Origin: Bacteroidales bacterium
GTDB taxonomy: Bacteria > Bacteroidota > Bacteroidia > Bacteroidales > UBA4181
DNA: 5,774 nucleotides
Assembly (NCBI GenBank): GCA_031260845.1
Contig: JAISKR010000160.1
Span: 1 to 5,774, forward strand
Reading direction: 5' to 3'
Below, in pieces: positions 1-5,770 of the stretch (position 1 is the first letter of the stretch; each line of letters begins with the position of its first letter). The notes under the pieces are model-generated. The model had not been told where the DNA came from. It was given only the letters and a program-made list of their open reading frames with translations, and searched no databases. The translations under genes were made by a program, and so were the position numbers.

Positions 1-1
1 A

Positions 2-433
2 CTTCTTACCGTGAGCCTGTTCAATGCCATTGAGGAAAATAAAGGGAAATGCGAGGTATATTCAGCCCCCTTTGATGTGCGCCTGCCCCAAAACGGCGAA
101 AAAGCCGACCACTTGATTCATACGGTGGTGCAGCCTGATATTTGCGTGGTATGCGATTCGTCCAAGATTGACGAGAAGGGTTGCCTCGGCGCCCCCGATA
201 TGGTGGTGGAAATACAATCGCTTTCCACGTCCAAAATTGACATGAATGATAAATTCCACCTTTATGAAAGGGCGGGAGTTCGTGAATATTGGGTGGTCAT
301 TCCATCGGAAGGAGTAGTGGTTTTTGTCCTGCAATCCGATGGAAAATACGATGAAGGAACGAAGTATGAAGGCGGAGCGATTCCGGTACATATCTTCAAT
401 GGCGTTGAAATAGAGTTAGATGTAAAGAAATAA
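2..433 (+). CDS. Uma2-family (DUF820) putative PD-(D/E)XK endonuclease, 5' partial
   Basis: The reading frame is open to the left edge (codons from base 2), so the N-terminal part of the gene is missing. The GTG at 11 is probably an internal codon, because Uma2 proteins are usually about 180-200 residues and carry an upstream 'Y-E-L-I-D-G'-type segment absent here. Counting from that GTG, visible family features are the strand ending in APFDVRLP (19-26), QPDI (Asp43), APDMVVEI (Asp63, Glu67), K81 in NDKFHLY, and ERAGVREYWVV (86-96). Together these are the Uma2 core, which has a restriction-endonuclease-like fold. The usual EILSPST stretch reads EIQSLST. The family is often expanded in genomes and is predicted to be a nuclease, but its cellular role is poorly known. 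The stop lies 27 bp before nqrE, so co-transcription is possible. Family assignment is strong; nuclease activity is inferred. Confidence 0.87.
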   Translation, partial: LLTVSLFNAIEENKGKCEVYSAPFDVRLPQNGEKADHLIHTVVQPDICVVCDSSKIDEKGCLGAPDMVVEIQSLSTSKIDMNDKFHLYERAGVREYWVVIPSEGVVVFVLQSDGKYDEGTKYEGGAIPVHIFNGVEIELDVKK

Positions 434-460
434 ACAATGATAAATTTCAAATTGTAATAA

Positions 461-1078
461 ATGGAGAATCTGTTAAGCATCTTTGTCAAGTCGATTTTTA
501 TCGACAACATGATTTTTGCATACTTCTTGGGTATGTGTTCCTATCTGGCGGTGTCCAAAACCGTGAAAACATCTATGGGCTTGGGCTTGGCAGTCACTTT
601 CGTGCTGCTCATCACCGTACCGCTTAATTATCTGTTGGAGAACTACGTGCTGAAAGAAGGCGCTCTGGCGTGGTTAAGCCCCGAATTAGCCGAAACCGAC
701 CTCAGTTTTCTGAGTTTCATCATGTTCATCGCCGTGATTGCTTCTATCACCCAGTTGGTAGAAATGGTGGTGGAAAAGGTTTCACCCGCCCTGTACGCCT
801 CGCTGGGCATCTTCCTGCCGCTGATTGCCGTGAACTGCGCCATCATGGGAGCGTCGCTGTTCATGCAGGAGCGCGAATACGCCAACATTGGCGAAGCAAC
901 CGCCTTTGCGCTCGGCTCGGGCATCGGCTGGTGGTTAGCCATCATCGGCATTGCCGCCATCCGCGAGAAAACGAGTTATTCCAACATACCCAAACCCCTT
1001 CAAGGACTGGGTATCGCTTTCATCATCACCGGATTGATGGCAATTTCGTTCATGAGTTTCATGGGCATAAAACTGTAA
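461..1078 (+). CDS. nqrE: Na+-translocating NADH:quinone oxidoreductase subunit E
   Basis: NqrE is an integral membrane subunit of the Na+-NQR complex, which oxidises NADH, reduces quinone and pumps Na+ across the cytoplasmic membrane. The 205-residue protein has the family length (about 200) and hydrophobic blocks consistent with six helices. It opens with a typical NqrE segment, SIFIDNMIFAYFLGMCSYLA. Cys26 (GMCSYLA) and Cys126 (VNCAIMGASLF) match the conserved cysteines of NqrE that, with the homologous pair of NqrD, hold an intramembrane iron-sulfur centre in studied enzymes. ITQLVEMVVEK (96-106) and GSGIGWWLAI (152-161) are also family-typical. The ATG at 461 follows an A/T-rich leader (TTGTAATAA) with no Shine-Dalgarno sequence, as is common in Bacteroidota. 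nqrF follows after 37 bp. nqrD, usually directly upstream, is absent from that position; a Uma2 gene is there instead. The related RnfA/RnfE family is less likely because NqrF follows. Confidence 0.96.
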   Translation: MENLLSIFVKSIFIDNMIFAYFLGMCSYLAVSKTVKTSMGLGLAVTFVLLITVPLNYLLENYVLKEGALAWLSPELAETDLSFLSFIMFIAVIASITQLVEMVVEKVSPALYASLGIFLPLIAVNCAIMGASLFMQEREYANIGEATAFALGSGIGWWLAIIGIAAIREKTSYSNIPKPLQGLGIAFIITGLMAISFMSFMGIKL

Positions 1079-1115
1079 AAATGTATTTTATATATCATCA
1101 TAAGCACGATAAGAA

Positions 1116-2378
1116 ATGATTTTATTAGCATCTTCCCAAATGACCACCATCGGTATGAGCATGGCGATATTCCTGTTCGTCATCTTGTTGCTGGTCGCCG
1201 TATTATTAGTCGCCAAAGCGAAGTTGGTGCCGCAGGGCAATGTATCCATCGACATCAACGGAGAAGAGGAGATAGAAACCTCGCCGGGGTCGTCATTGTT
1301 GACCACGCTTTCCATGCAGAAGATATTTCTGCCGTCGGCGTGTGGCGGCAGCGGCTCATGCGGTATGTGCAAATGTCAGGTGATAGACGGCGGCGGCACC
1401 ATCCTGCCCACCGAAACAGGGTTTTTCACCCGCAAACAGGTACAGCAAAACTGGCGTTTGGGTTGTCAGGTGAAAGTACGCAACAACCTCAAAATAAAGA
1501 TACCCGCCGAAGTGATGGGCATCAAGAAATGGGAATGTGAAGTGGTGTCAAACCACAACGTGGCGTCGTTCATCAAGGAGTTTGTAGTGAAACTGCCCGC
1601 AGGCGAAACCCTCAACTTCCGCTCGGGCGGATATATCCAGATTGACGTGCCGAAATACAGCATGGAATTTAAGGACATCGACGTGGAAGAGCGTTTCCAT
1701 GCGGAATGGGATAAATTCAAACTCTGGGATTTGAAGATGACCAACACCGAAGAGACTTACCGCGCCTACTCAATGGCGAATCACCCCGCAGAAGGCAATA
1801 TCGTGATGCTGAACATCCGTATCGCCACCCCGCCTTGGGACAGGGCAAAAGGCAACTGGGCAAACGTGCCCTGCGGCGTATGCTCATCGTATATTTTCTC
1901 ACGCAAACCGGGTGACAAGGTAATGATTTCCGGTCCTTACGGCGAATTTTTCATCAAGGATACCCGGCGCGAAATGCTTTACATCGGCGGCGGTGCAGGT
2001 ATGGCGCCCCTGCGTTCGCACCTGTTCCATCTGTTCCACACCCTGAAAACGACCAATCGCAAGGTTTCGTATTGGTACGGCGCCCGCTCGAAAAGCGAGA
2101 TTTTCTACGAAGAAGATTTCCGCGCCATCGAAAAGCAATTCCCGAACTTCTCGTTCCATATCGCGCTGAGCGAGCCGCGTCCGGAAGACAATTGGAAGGG
2201 CTACGTCGGTTTCATCCATCAGGTGATTTACGACAACTACCTGAGCAAACACGAAGAGCCGGAAGACATTGAATATTATATGTGCGGACCCGGACCGATG
2301 GCTGCTTCCGTCATCAAGATGCTTGACAACCTCGGCGTACCGCCTGAAATGCTGGCTTTCGATAATTTCGGCGCATAA
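1116..2378 (+). CDS. nqrF: Na+-translocating NADH:quinone oxidoreductase subunit F
   Basis: NqrF is the NADH-oxidising entry subunit of Na+-NQR: electrons pass from NADH to FAD, then to a [2Fe-2S] centre and on to the membrane subunits. The 420-residue protein shows an N-terminal membrane anchor (about 12-34), a plant-type ferredoxin domain with ligands Cys76, Cys82, Cys85 and Cys117 (CGGSGSCGMC...C), the FAD motif RAYSMANHP (216-224), a second flavin-domain segment SSYIFSRKPGDKV (257-269), the NAD-binding glycine-rich loop GGGAGMAPLRS (291-301), and the C-terminal YYMCGPGPM (387-395) ending in FDNFGA. All are intact. An in-frame ATG at 1140 would give a protein eight residues shorter with the same anchor; 1116 is kept for family length. 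Unusual points are Cys253 and Cys256 (PCGVC) where many homologues have PPG or PGI, and an additional Cys87 beside the cluster. nqrE precedes and prs follows after 29 bp. Confidence 0.97.
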   Translation: MILLASSQMTTIGMSMAIFLFVILLLVAVLLVAKAKLVPQGNVSIDINGEEEIETSPGSSLLTTLSMQKIFLPSACGGSGSCGMCKCQVIDGGGTILPTETGFFTRKQVQQNWRLGCQVKVRNNLKIKIPAEVMGIKKWECEVVSNHNVASFIKEFVVKLPAGETLNFRSGGYIQIDVPKYSMEFKDIDVEERFHAEWDKFKLWDLKMTNTEETYRAYSMANHPAEGNIVMLNIRIATPPWDRAKGNWANVPCGVCSSYIFSRKPGDKVMISGPYGEFFIKDTRREMLYIGGGAGMAPLRSHLFHLFHTLKTTNRKVSYWYGARSKSEIFYEEDFRAIEKQFPNFSFHIALSEPRPEDNWKGYVGFIHQVIYDNYLSKHEEPEDIEYYMCGPGPMAASVIKMLDNLGVPPEMLAFDNFGA

Positions 2379-2407
2379 TTAAAAATAAAATCATACCAAC
2401 TTGTCTC

Positions 2408-3355
2408 ATGAACGATACCACTTTCAATGATGCACCGATAAAGATATTTACCGGTTGTGCATCGCAAGAACTGTCCGAAAAGATTGCCGAAAGTTACGGC
2501 TCTGCTTTGGGCAAATGCTCGATACTGCGATTCAGCGACGGCGAATTTCAGCCCGCTTACGATGAATCGGTAAGAGGAGCAGTTGTTTTTATCATCCAAT
2601 CCACTTTTCCGCCGGCAGAGCATCTGTTTGAACTGCTTTTGATGGTTGACGCCGCCAAGAGGGCTTCTGCAAGCCGCGTGGTTGCCGTCATCCCGTATTT
2701 CGGCTATGCGCGACAGGACAGGAAAGACCGTCCGCGGTGTGCGCTGGGCGCTAAATTGGTTGCCAACCTGCTGTGCGCCGCCGGAGTTGACCGCGTTATT
2801 TCGATGGACCTGCACGCAGACCCCATTCAGGGCTTTTTCGACGTGCCGGTTGACCATCTTCATGCTTCGCCCATTTTTGTGCCTTATCTGAAAAGCCTGA
2901 ATCTTGAAAACTTGGTGATTGCCGCCCCCGACGTGGGAGGTACGAAACGAGCCAATGCCTATTCCCGCTTTTTGAAAGTGGAGATGGCTATTTGTTACAA
3001 ACTCAGGAAGAAAGCCAACGAAATAAGCGAGATGAAAGTCATCGGCGATGTAGAAGGCAAAGACGTGGTGATAGTGGACGATATGGTGGACACGGCGGGA
3101 ACCATCACCAAAGCAGCCGAACTGATGTGTGAAATGGGCGCCAATTCGGTACGTGTGGTTTGCACCCATGCGGTATTGTCCGGTCCTGCTTACGACAGGA
3201 TTAACAAATCACCCATCACCGAGATGATTGTCACCGACACGATACCATTGATTGTACCTCATCCCAAAATCAAGGTGCTGTCCATAGCAGACCTGTTGGC
3301 TGAGGTCATACAGAAGGTTTATACGCACCAGTCCATCAGTGACACCTTTATATAA
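2408..3355 (+). CDS. prs: Ribose-phosphate pyrophosphokinase (PRPP synthetase)
   Basis: This cytoplasmic enzyme transfers pyrophosphate from ATP to ribose 5-phosphate, giving PRPP for purine, pyrimidine, NAD, histidine and tryptophan synthesis. The 315 residues match class I Prs length. Visible signatures are RFSDGEF (41-47), the flexible-loop motif YARQDRKDRPR (100-110), the metal/ATP-binding DLHA (134-137) followed by IQGFFDVPVDHL (140-151), DVGGTKRA (175-182), YKLRKK (197-202) at the position of the catalytic-lysine DKRR-type motif, and the PRPP-binding loop VIVDDMVDTAGT (221-232). No key residue appears lost. The ATG at 2408 follows an A-rich stretch with no Shine-Dalgarno sequence. The stop codon shares one base with the start of the next gene (TAATG), suggesting translational coupling with the lipoprotein. 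The 29-bp gap from nqrF makes read-through from the nqr genes likely; no separate promoter motif was recognised between them. Confidence 0.97.
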   Translation: MNDTTFNDAPIKIFTGCASQELSEKIAESYGSALGKCSILRFSDGEFQPAYDESVRGAVVFIIQSTFPPAEHLFELLLMVDAAKRASASRVVAVIPYFGYARQDRKDRPRCALGAKLVANLLCAAGVDRVISMDLHADPIQGFFDVPVDHLHASPIFVPYLKSLNLENLVIAAPDVGGTKRANAYSRFLKVEMAICYKLRKKANEISEMKVIGDVEGKDVVIVDDMVDTAGTITKAAELMCEMGANSVRVVCTHAVLSGPAYDRINKSPITEMIVTDTIPLIVPHPKIKVLSIADLLAEVIQKVYTHQSISDTFI

Positions 3356-4098
3356 TGCGCAAAACAAAAACCGGCAATTGGCTATTGCTGTGTGTGATGT
3401 TGTTTTCATGCAGTAACAGGATTCCCGAAGATGATTTTACGGATATTTTGACGGACATATATCTTTCAAAAGCGTATTTCATGTCGGAAGCAGGAACCGG
3501 TTATGCGTATTGGAAGGATACCATCCCTTACGACAGGCATATTGTGGAGCAGCACGGCTACCAATGGGCGCAGTTTGACAGCACACTGACGTGGTATAGC
3601 GCCAATCCCAAACGTTATCAGGACATTCACGATGAAATCATAGCACGGCTCAGCGAATTGGAAAAAACCATTACCGACGAACTTGACCCGCCGGAGGAAT
3701 TGTGGAGACATAAAAAATCCCGCTATTTGCCTGCCGACGGCGCCTACGATTCCATCCCCGTCAATATATTGCTGAAAGGGATAGGCAAGTATGTGATTAA
3801 GGCGACTATACGTGTTTACGCGGAGGACGCTTCCATTGACCCTCATATCGCCCTGTACTGGTGGCGTACCGACACTACCGATATCGGCGTTGCAGACACC
3901 TTCAAGGTGACGCCGCTCTACAAACACGGATTACCCGTTACTTACTCGATAGAGAAGACCCTGCTGCCCGGCAATGAATTTACCCATCTCAAAGGCAACT
4001 GGATACAGCATCGCAAAAACGAAACCGATACCGCATGGACTCAACGGGTTGTGATAGAAGACATTTCTGTCTTACACATTCCCCAAAAATTCGAGTAA
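3355..4098 (+). CDS. DUF4296-like lipoprotein of unknown function
   Basis: The 247-residue product starts with a lipoprotein signal: a basic n-region (MRKTKTGN), a hydrophobic core WLLLCVML (9-16) and a lipobox LFSC with Cys19 as the predicted lipidated residue. The following S-N-R-I-P-E-D-D then I-L-T-D-I-Y-L-S-K-A (about 21-40) fits the start of DUF4296, a Bacteroidota domain with a helical 'IPEDxMxxILxDIxLAxA'-type opening; the domain probably runs to about residue 105. Residues 120-247 are polar and beta-strand-like (for example YVIKATIRVYAE, RVVIEDISVLHI) with no recognised motif. The likely location is the periplasmic face of the inner or outer membrane; the sequence after Cys19 does not clearly show a surface-export signal. 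Its start overlaps the prs stop by one base, so it is probably translated with prs. Its stop is followed at once by the first iteron-like array. The molecular role is unknown. Confidence 0.8.
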   Translation: MRKTKTGNWLLLCVMLFSCSNRIPEDDFTDILTDIYLSKAYFMSEAGTGYAYWKDTIPYDRHIVEQHGYQWAQFDSTLTWYSANPKRYQDIHDEIIARLSELEKTITDELDPPEELWRHKKSRYLPADGAYDSIPVNILLKGIGKYVIKATIRVYAEDASIDPHIALYWWRTDTTDIGVADTFKVTPLYKHGLPVTYSIEKTLLPGNEFTHLKGNWIQHRKNETDTAWTQRVVIEDISVLHIPQKFE

Positions 4099-4152
4099 AT
4101 GTTACATATTGTGATACAGTGGTGATTCAATAGTGATTCGGTTGTGATACAA
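4099..4152 (+). repeat. Phased 10-11-bp tandem units, array 1
   Basis: Directly after the lipoprotein stop there are five abutting units: ATGTTACATA (4099), TTGTGATACAG (4109), TGGTGATTCAA (4120), TAGTGATTCGG (4131) and TTGTGATACAA (4142). They run into the core element at 4153, which also begins TTGT. The GTGATWC motif recurs at 4111, 4122, 4133 and 4144, exactly 11 bp apart, close to one DNA helical turn. The unit TTGTKATACAA has weak dyad symmetry (TTGT/ACAA). The period is not a multiple of three, so this is not coding. Function is unknown; same-face protein binding is an inference. Confidence 0.78.
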
Positions 4153-4170
4153 TTGTACCTTACGGCGGAT
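4153..4170 (+). repeat. 18-bp core direct repeat, copy 1
   Basis: TTGTACCTTACGGCGGAT lies at the end of array 1. It is the only GC-containing block in an otherwise very A/T-rich intergenic region. It matches the element at 5618-5635 at 17 of 18 bases in the same orientation, and each copy follows an array of TTGTKATACAA-like units. The conservation against a diverged background suggests it is the functional centre of the module, but no known site is recognised. Confidence 0.85.
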
Positions 4171-4176
4171 TAAAAC

Positions 4177-4225
4177 TGATATTGAAATATACGATTTTAA
4201 TACAAGAGTGTATATTGAAATATAC
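4177..4225. promoter_or_regulatory. Pair of 16-bp palindromic sites, 33 bp apart (copy 1, pair A)
   Basis: The second site, GTATATTGAAATATAC at 4210-4225, is a palindrome of arms GTATATT/AATATAC around two bases. The first, TGATATTGAAATATAC at 4177-4192, has a degenerate left arm, and the 13-mer TATTGAAATATAC is shared exactly by both. Start-to-start spacing is 33 bp, about three helical turns, and the same spacing is seen in pair B (4278/4311) and in copy 2 (5661/5694). This looks like an operator array for a dimeric DNA-binding protein; the binder is unknown. Confidence 0.65.
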
Positions 4226-4238
4226 ACTCTGTGTTTTT
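4205..4238 (+). terminator. Possible intrinsic terminator overlapping a palindromic site
   Basis: Perfect 12-base arms AGAGTGTATATT (4205-4216) and AATATACACTCT (4219-4230) surround two bases and are followed by GTGTTTTT (4231-4238). In RNA this could form a long hairpin with a short U-run after the prs-lipoprotein genes. The stem is mostly A-U, the loop would have to open several pairs, and two bases interrupt the run, so termination is uncertain. The inner 16 bp are one of the repeated operator-like sites, which may be the true reason for the symmetry. Confidence 0.4.
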
Positions 4239-4244
4239 CGTCGG

Positions 4245-4262
4245 TAAAATATTGTGTATTAA
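4245..4262 (+). repeat. 18-bp conserved block, copy 1
   Basis: TAAAATATTGTGTATTAA matches TAAACCATTGTGCATTAA at 5729-5746 at 15 of 18 bases. Each block starts exactly 35 bp after the start of the second palindrome of the preceding pair (4210 and 5694). The fixed spacing supports shared ancestry of the two intergenic modules. No known motif is recognised. Confidence 0.6.
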
Positions 4263-4277
4263 TACTTTACTGTATAT

Positions 4278-4326
4278 GTATATTATAATATACTATTTTA
4301 ATTTAAAAATGTATATTATAATATAA
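4278..4326. promoter_or_regulatory. Pair of 16-bp palindromic sites, 33 bp apart (copy 1, pair B)
   Basis: GTATATTATAATATAC (4278-4293) is a perfect palindrome, and GTATATTATAATATAA (4311-4326) differs at the last base only. They are again exactly 33 bp apart start to start. This pair lies just upstream of the ATPase promoter element and has no counterpart in the second module. A further split set of the same half-sites, GTATATT at 4336-4342 and AATATAC at 4353-4359, flanks the likely transcription start, with a 10-base instead of a 2-base spacer. This fits autoregulation of the ATPase gene, but that is inference. Confidence 0.65.
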
Positions 4327-4336
4327 ATATTATCCG

Positions 4337-4344
4337 TATATTTG
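4337..4344 (+). promoter_or_regulatory. Bacteroidota-type -7 promoter element for the ATPase gene
   Basis: TATATTTG fits the Bacteroidota -7 consensus TAnnTTTG exactly. The ATG follows 20 bases later, so transcription would start around 4350 with a short leader. No clear TTTG -33 element is seen at the usual 19-21-bp spacing; the upstream stretch is occupied by palindromic sites. The whole region is A/T-rich, so a chance match is possible, but the position is good. Confidence 0.55.
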
Positions 4345-4364
4345 CATTTTAAAATATACCTTTT

Positions 4365-5561
4365 ATGGAATCATTATTGAATACGTACAGAAATCGTTTG
4401 GCGCAGACGGACAATCATTTTGTCAGATACCTGATGCCGCGAGTTCATTGGGAAGACAGGCTTTCGGGCATCATTGGCGCGCGTGGCACCGGCAAAACAA
4501 CACTCATGTTGCAGTATGTCAAAAAACATATCGACACGAAAAAGGCATTTTATGTCAGTTTGGACGATATGTACTTTGCCAATAATCGGTTGGTTGACCT
4601 TGTTTATAAATTGTGGCAAGATGGTGTTACTCATCTGTTTATAGACGAGGTACACAAATATCCTTACAATACATGGGCGCAGGAACTGAAAAATATTTAC
4701 GATTCCTATCCCGAAATCCATACGGTTTTTTCGGGTTCGTCCATTTTAAAAATCTACGCAGGCAATGCCGACCTTAGCCGCCGTGCTGTTGAATACGAAC
4801 TGTTCGGTCTTTCATTTCGCGAGTTTTTAAATTTCGAGGGGGTTAAAAAAATCCCTGTGGTGTCTTTCGACGATTTATTGAAACGACATATTGAAATTGC
4901 GTCCGAAATTACTCGGGGCATCAAAATAATGCCTCTGTTCAGGCAATATTTGCAAACCGGCTATTTTCCTTTCTACAAAGAAGGTTTGCACAGTTACAGT
5001 CATAAATTGGTAAATACGATAAATGCGGTGCTGGAAACGGATTTGCCGGCGGTGGATAATATCGAATTTACTTCGGTGCAGAAATTAAAACGATTGCTTG
5101 GCATTATTGCCGAAATGGCGCCTTTTACGCCTAATTTGTCGAAATTGGGCGAGCAAGTTGACATTCTTCGCAGCAATCTGCCGAAAAGTTTATTGCTTTT
5201 AGAGCGGGCGCGTATGTTGGGATTACTGCGTGCTAAGGGCAAGAATCTAAGACCGTTGAGTAAGCCTTCAAAAATTTATTTGGACAATCCCAATCTGGCA
5301 TACTCCCTAAAAAGCGAAAAACCGGATATCGGCAATTTGCGCGAAACCTTTTTCTACAATCAAGTGCGCATAATAGGCGATGTTACAGATGCGCCCCAAG
5401 GCGATTTTACGGTAAACGGACAATATCTGTTTGAAGTGGGCGGAAGAAGCAAAACTTTTGCGCAGATAGCCAATATACCCTTTTCGTATCTCGCAATTGA
5501 CGAAACAGAAATAGGCTTTGGCAACCGTATCCCTCTGTGGATGTTTGGATTACTGTATTAA
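4365..5561 (+). CDS. AAA-type ATPase with DUF4143 C-terminal domain
   Basis: The 398-residue protein is full length for the Bacteroidota AAA_14/DUF4143 family. The N-terminal P-loop ATPase shows Walker A GARGTGKTT (38-46, Lys44), Walker B HLFIDEVHKYP (90-100, Asp94-Glu95), a sensor-1-like strand VFSGSSILKI (121-130) and an arginine pair in DLSRRAVEYEL (136-146). GLSFREFLNFEG (148-159) and TGYFPFYKEG (198-207) are family-typical. From about 220 comes DUF4143: a helical part resembling a winged helix (SKLGEQVDILRSNLPKSLLLL, about 259-279), then KPSKIYLDN (300-308) and a nuclease-like end with GDFTVNG (346-352), LFEVGGRSK (355-363) and IPLWMFGLLY. The canonical E-x-K lysine is replaced by E357-V-G, which I recall as normal for this subfamily. 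The role is unproven; DNA binding or a mobile or defence-related role has been suggested by fold only. Codon use is more A/T-rich than in nqr or prs, and the gene is flanked by two related noncoding modules. Confidence 0.9.
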   Translation: MESLLNTYRNRLAQTDNHFVRYLMPRVHWEDRLSGIIGARGTGKTTLMLQYVKKHIDTKKAFYVSLDDMYFANNRLVDLVYKLWQDGVTHLFIDEVHKYPYNTWAQELKNIYDSYPEIHTVFSGSSILKIYAGNADLSRRAVEYELFGLSFREFLNFEGVKKIPVVSFDDLLKRHIEIASEITRGIKIMPLFRQYLQTGYFPFYKEGLHSYSHKLVNTINAVLETDLPAVDNIEFTSVQKLKRLLGIIAEMAPFTPNLSKLGEQVDILRSNLPKSLLLLERARMLGLLRAKGKNLRPLSKPSKIYLDNPNLAYSLKSEKPDIGNLRETFFYNQVRIIGDVTDAPQGDFTVNGQYLFEVGGRSKTFAQIANIPFSYLAIDETEIGFGNRIPLWMFGLLY

Positions 5562-5565
5562 ATAC

Positions 5566-5617
5566 AAGTTATAAGGTTGTTATACAATAGTTATACATTG
5601 TTATACATTGTTATAAG
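5566..5617 (+). repeat. Phased 10-11-bp tandem units, array 2
   Basis: Starting four bases after the ATPase stop, five units abut: AAGTTATAAGG (5566), TTGTTATACAA (5577), TAGTTATACA (5588), TTGTTATACA (5598) and TTGTTATAAG (5608). The second core element follows at 5618. The GTTATA motif recurs at 5568, 5579, 5590, 5600 and 5610. Unit number and placement match array 1, but this array uses GTTAT throughout where most units of array 1 use GTGAT, so units within an array are more alike than between arrays. Not coding; function unknown. Confidence 0.78.
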
Positions 5618-5635
5618 TTGTACCTCACGGCGGAT
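5618..5635 (+). repeat. 18-bp core direct repeat, copy 2
   Basis: TTGTACCTCACGGCGGAT matches 4153-4170 with a single C/T difference. It ends array 2 and precedes another pair of palindromic sites. The distance between the two cores, 1,465 bp, gives the length of the proposed repeated unit. From the core to the first palindrome this copy has 19 bp more than copy 1. Confidence 0.85.
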
Positions 5636-5660
5636 ACGTTGCAATAGGTAAAATTGAATA

Positions 5661-5709
5661 GTATAATGTAATATACGTAACTATAATAAAAACGTATATT
5701 TAAATATAC
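5661..5709. promoter_or_regulatory. Pair of 16-bp palindromic sites, 33 bp apart (copy 2)
   Basis: GTATAATGTAATATAC (5661-5676) has palindromic outer arms GTATA/TATAC, and GTATATTTAAATATAC (5694-5709) is a perfect palindrome. Start-to-start spacing is 33 bp, identical to both pairs upstream of the ATPase gene. With those sites the family consensus is GTATATTNNAATATAC. Presumed operator sites for whatever gene starts beyond the window. Confidence 0.62.
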
Positions 5710-5728
5710 ACTTGATATTTTGCACGCA

Positions 5729-5746
5729 TAAACCATTGTGCATTAA
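5729..5746 (+). repeat. 18-bp conserved block, copy 2
   Basis: TAAACCATTGTGCATTAA is the counterpart of 4245-4262 (15/18 identical) and sits at the same 35-bp distance from the preceding palindrome. It is followed after only about 16 bp by a promoter-like element; in copy 1 the corresponding gap is about 74 bp and holds the additional palindrome pair. Confidence 0.6.
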
Positions 5747-5762
5747 CGTTATATTGTGTTTG

Positions 5763-5770
5763 TATTTTGC
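5763..5770 (+). promoter_or_regulatory. Possible promoter element at the window end
   Basis: TATTTTGC resembles the TATATTTGC element before the ATPase gene, with one base fewer between TA and TTTG than the TAnnTTTG consensus. A second TATTTTGC is at 5716-5723. By analogy with copy 1, a gene start would be expected some 15-25 bases beyond, just outside the window. Weak on its own; supported mainly by position in the repeated module. Confidence 0.35.

Noticed and set aside
437..457. Six-codon frame and a TAAATTTC promoter-like string before nqrE
   Set aside because: The frame is too short to support, and the string misses the TAnnTTTG consensus at the last base and lacks an upstream element.
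670..1119. Plus-strand 149-codon frame overlapping nqrE
   Set aside because: It is a shifted-frame shadow; its histidine- and arginine-rich translation has no family features, whereas the nqrE frame is clearly conserved.
2276..3169. Long minus-strand open frame of 297 codons
   Set aside because: It lies opposite prs, whose plus-strand product has every class I Prs motif. The minus-strand translation has no recognisable domain and reflects codon bias of the real gene.
3466..3927. Minus-strand 153-codon frame opposite the lipoprotein gene
   Set aside because: No motif or signal peptide, and it is covered by a plus-strand gene with a clear lipobox and coupled start.
4099..4152. CRISPR array
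   Set aside because: Units are 10-11 bp and abut without spacers, and there are no cas genes.
4099..4364. Plasmid-type replication origin with iterons
   Set aside because: Phased repeats and A/T-rich DNA fit superficially, but no Rep or partition gene is present and the neighbouring genes are chromosomal housekeeping genes.
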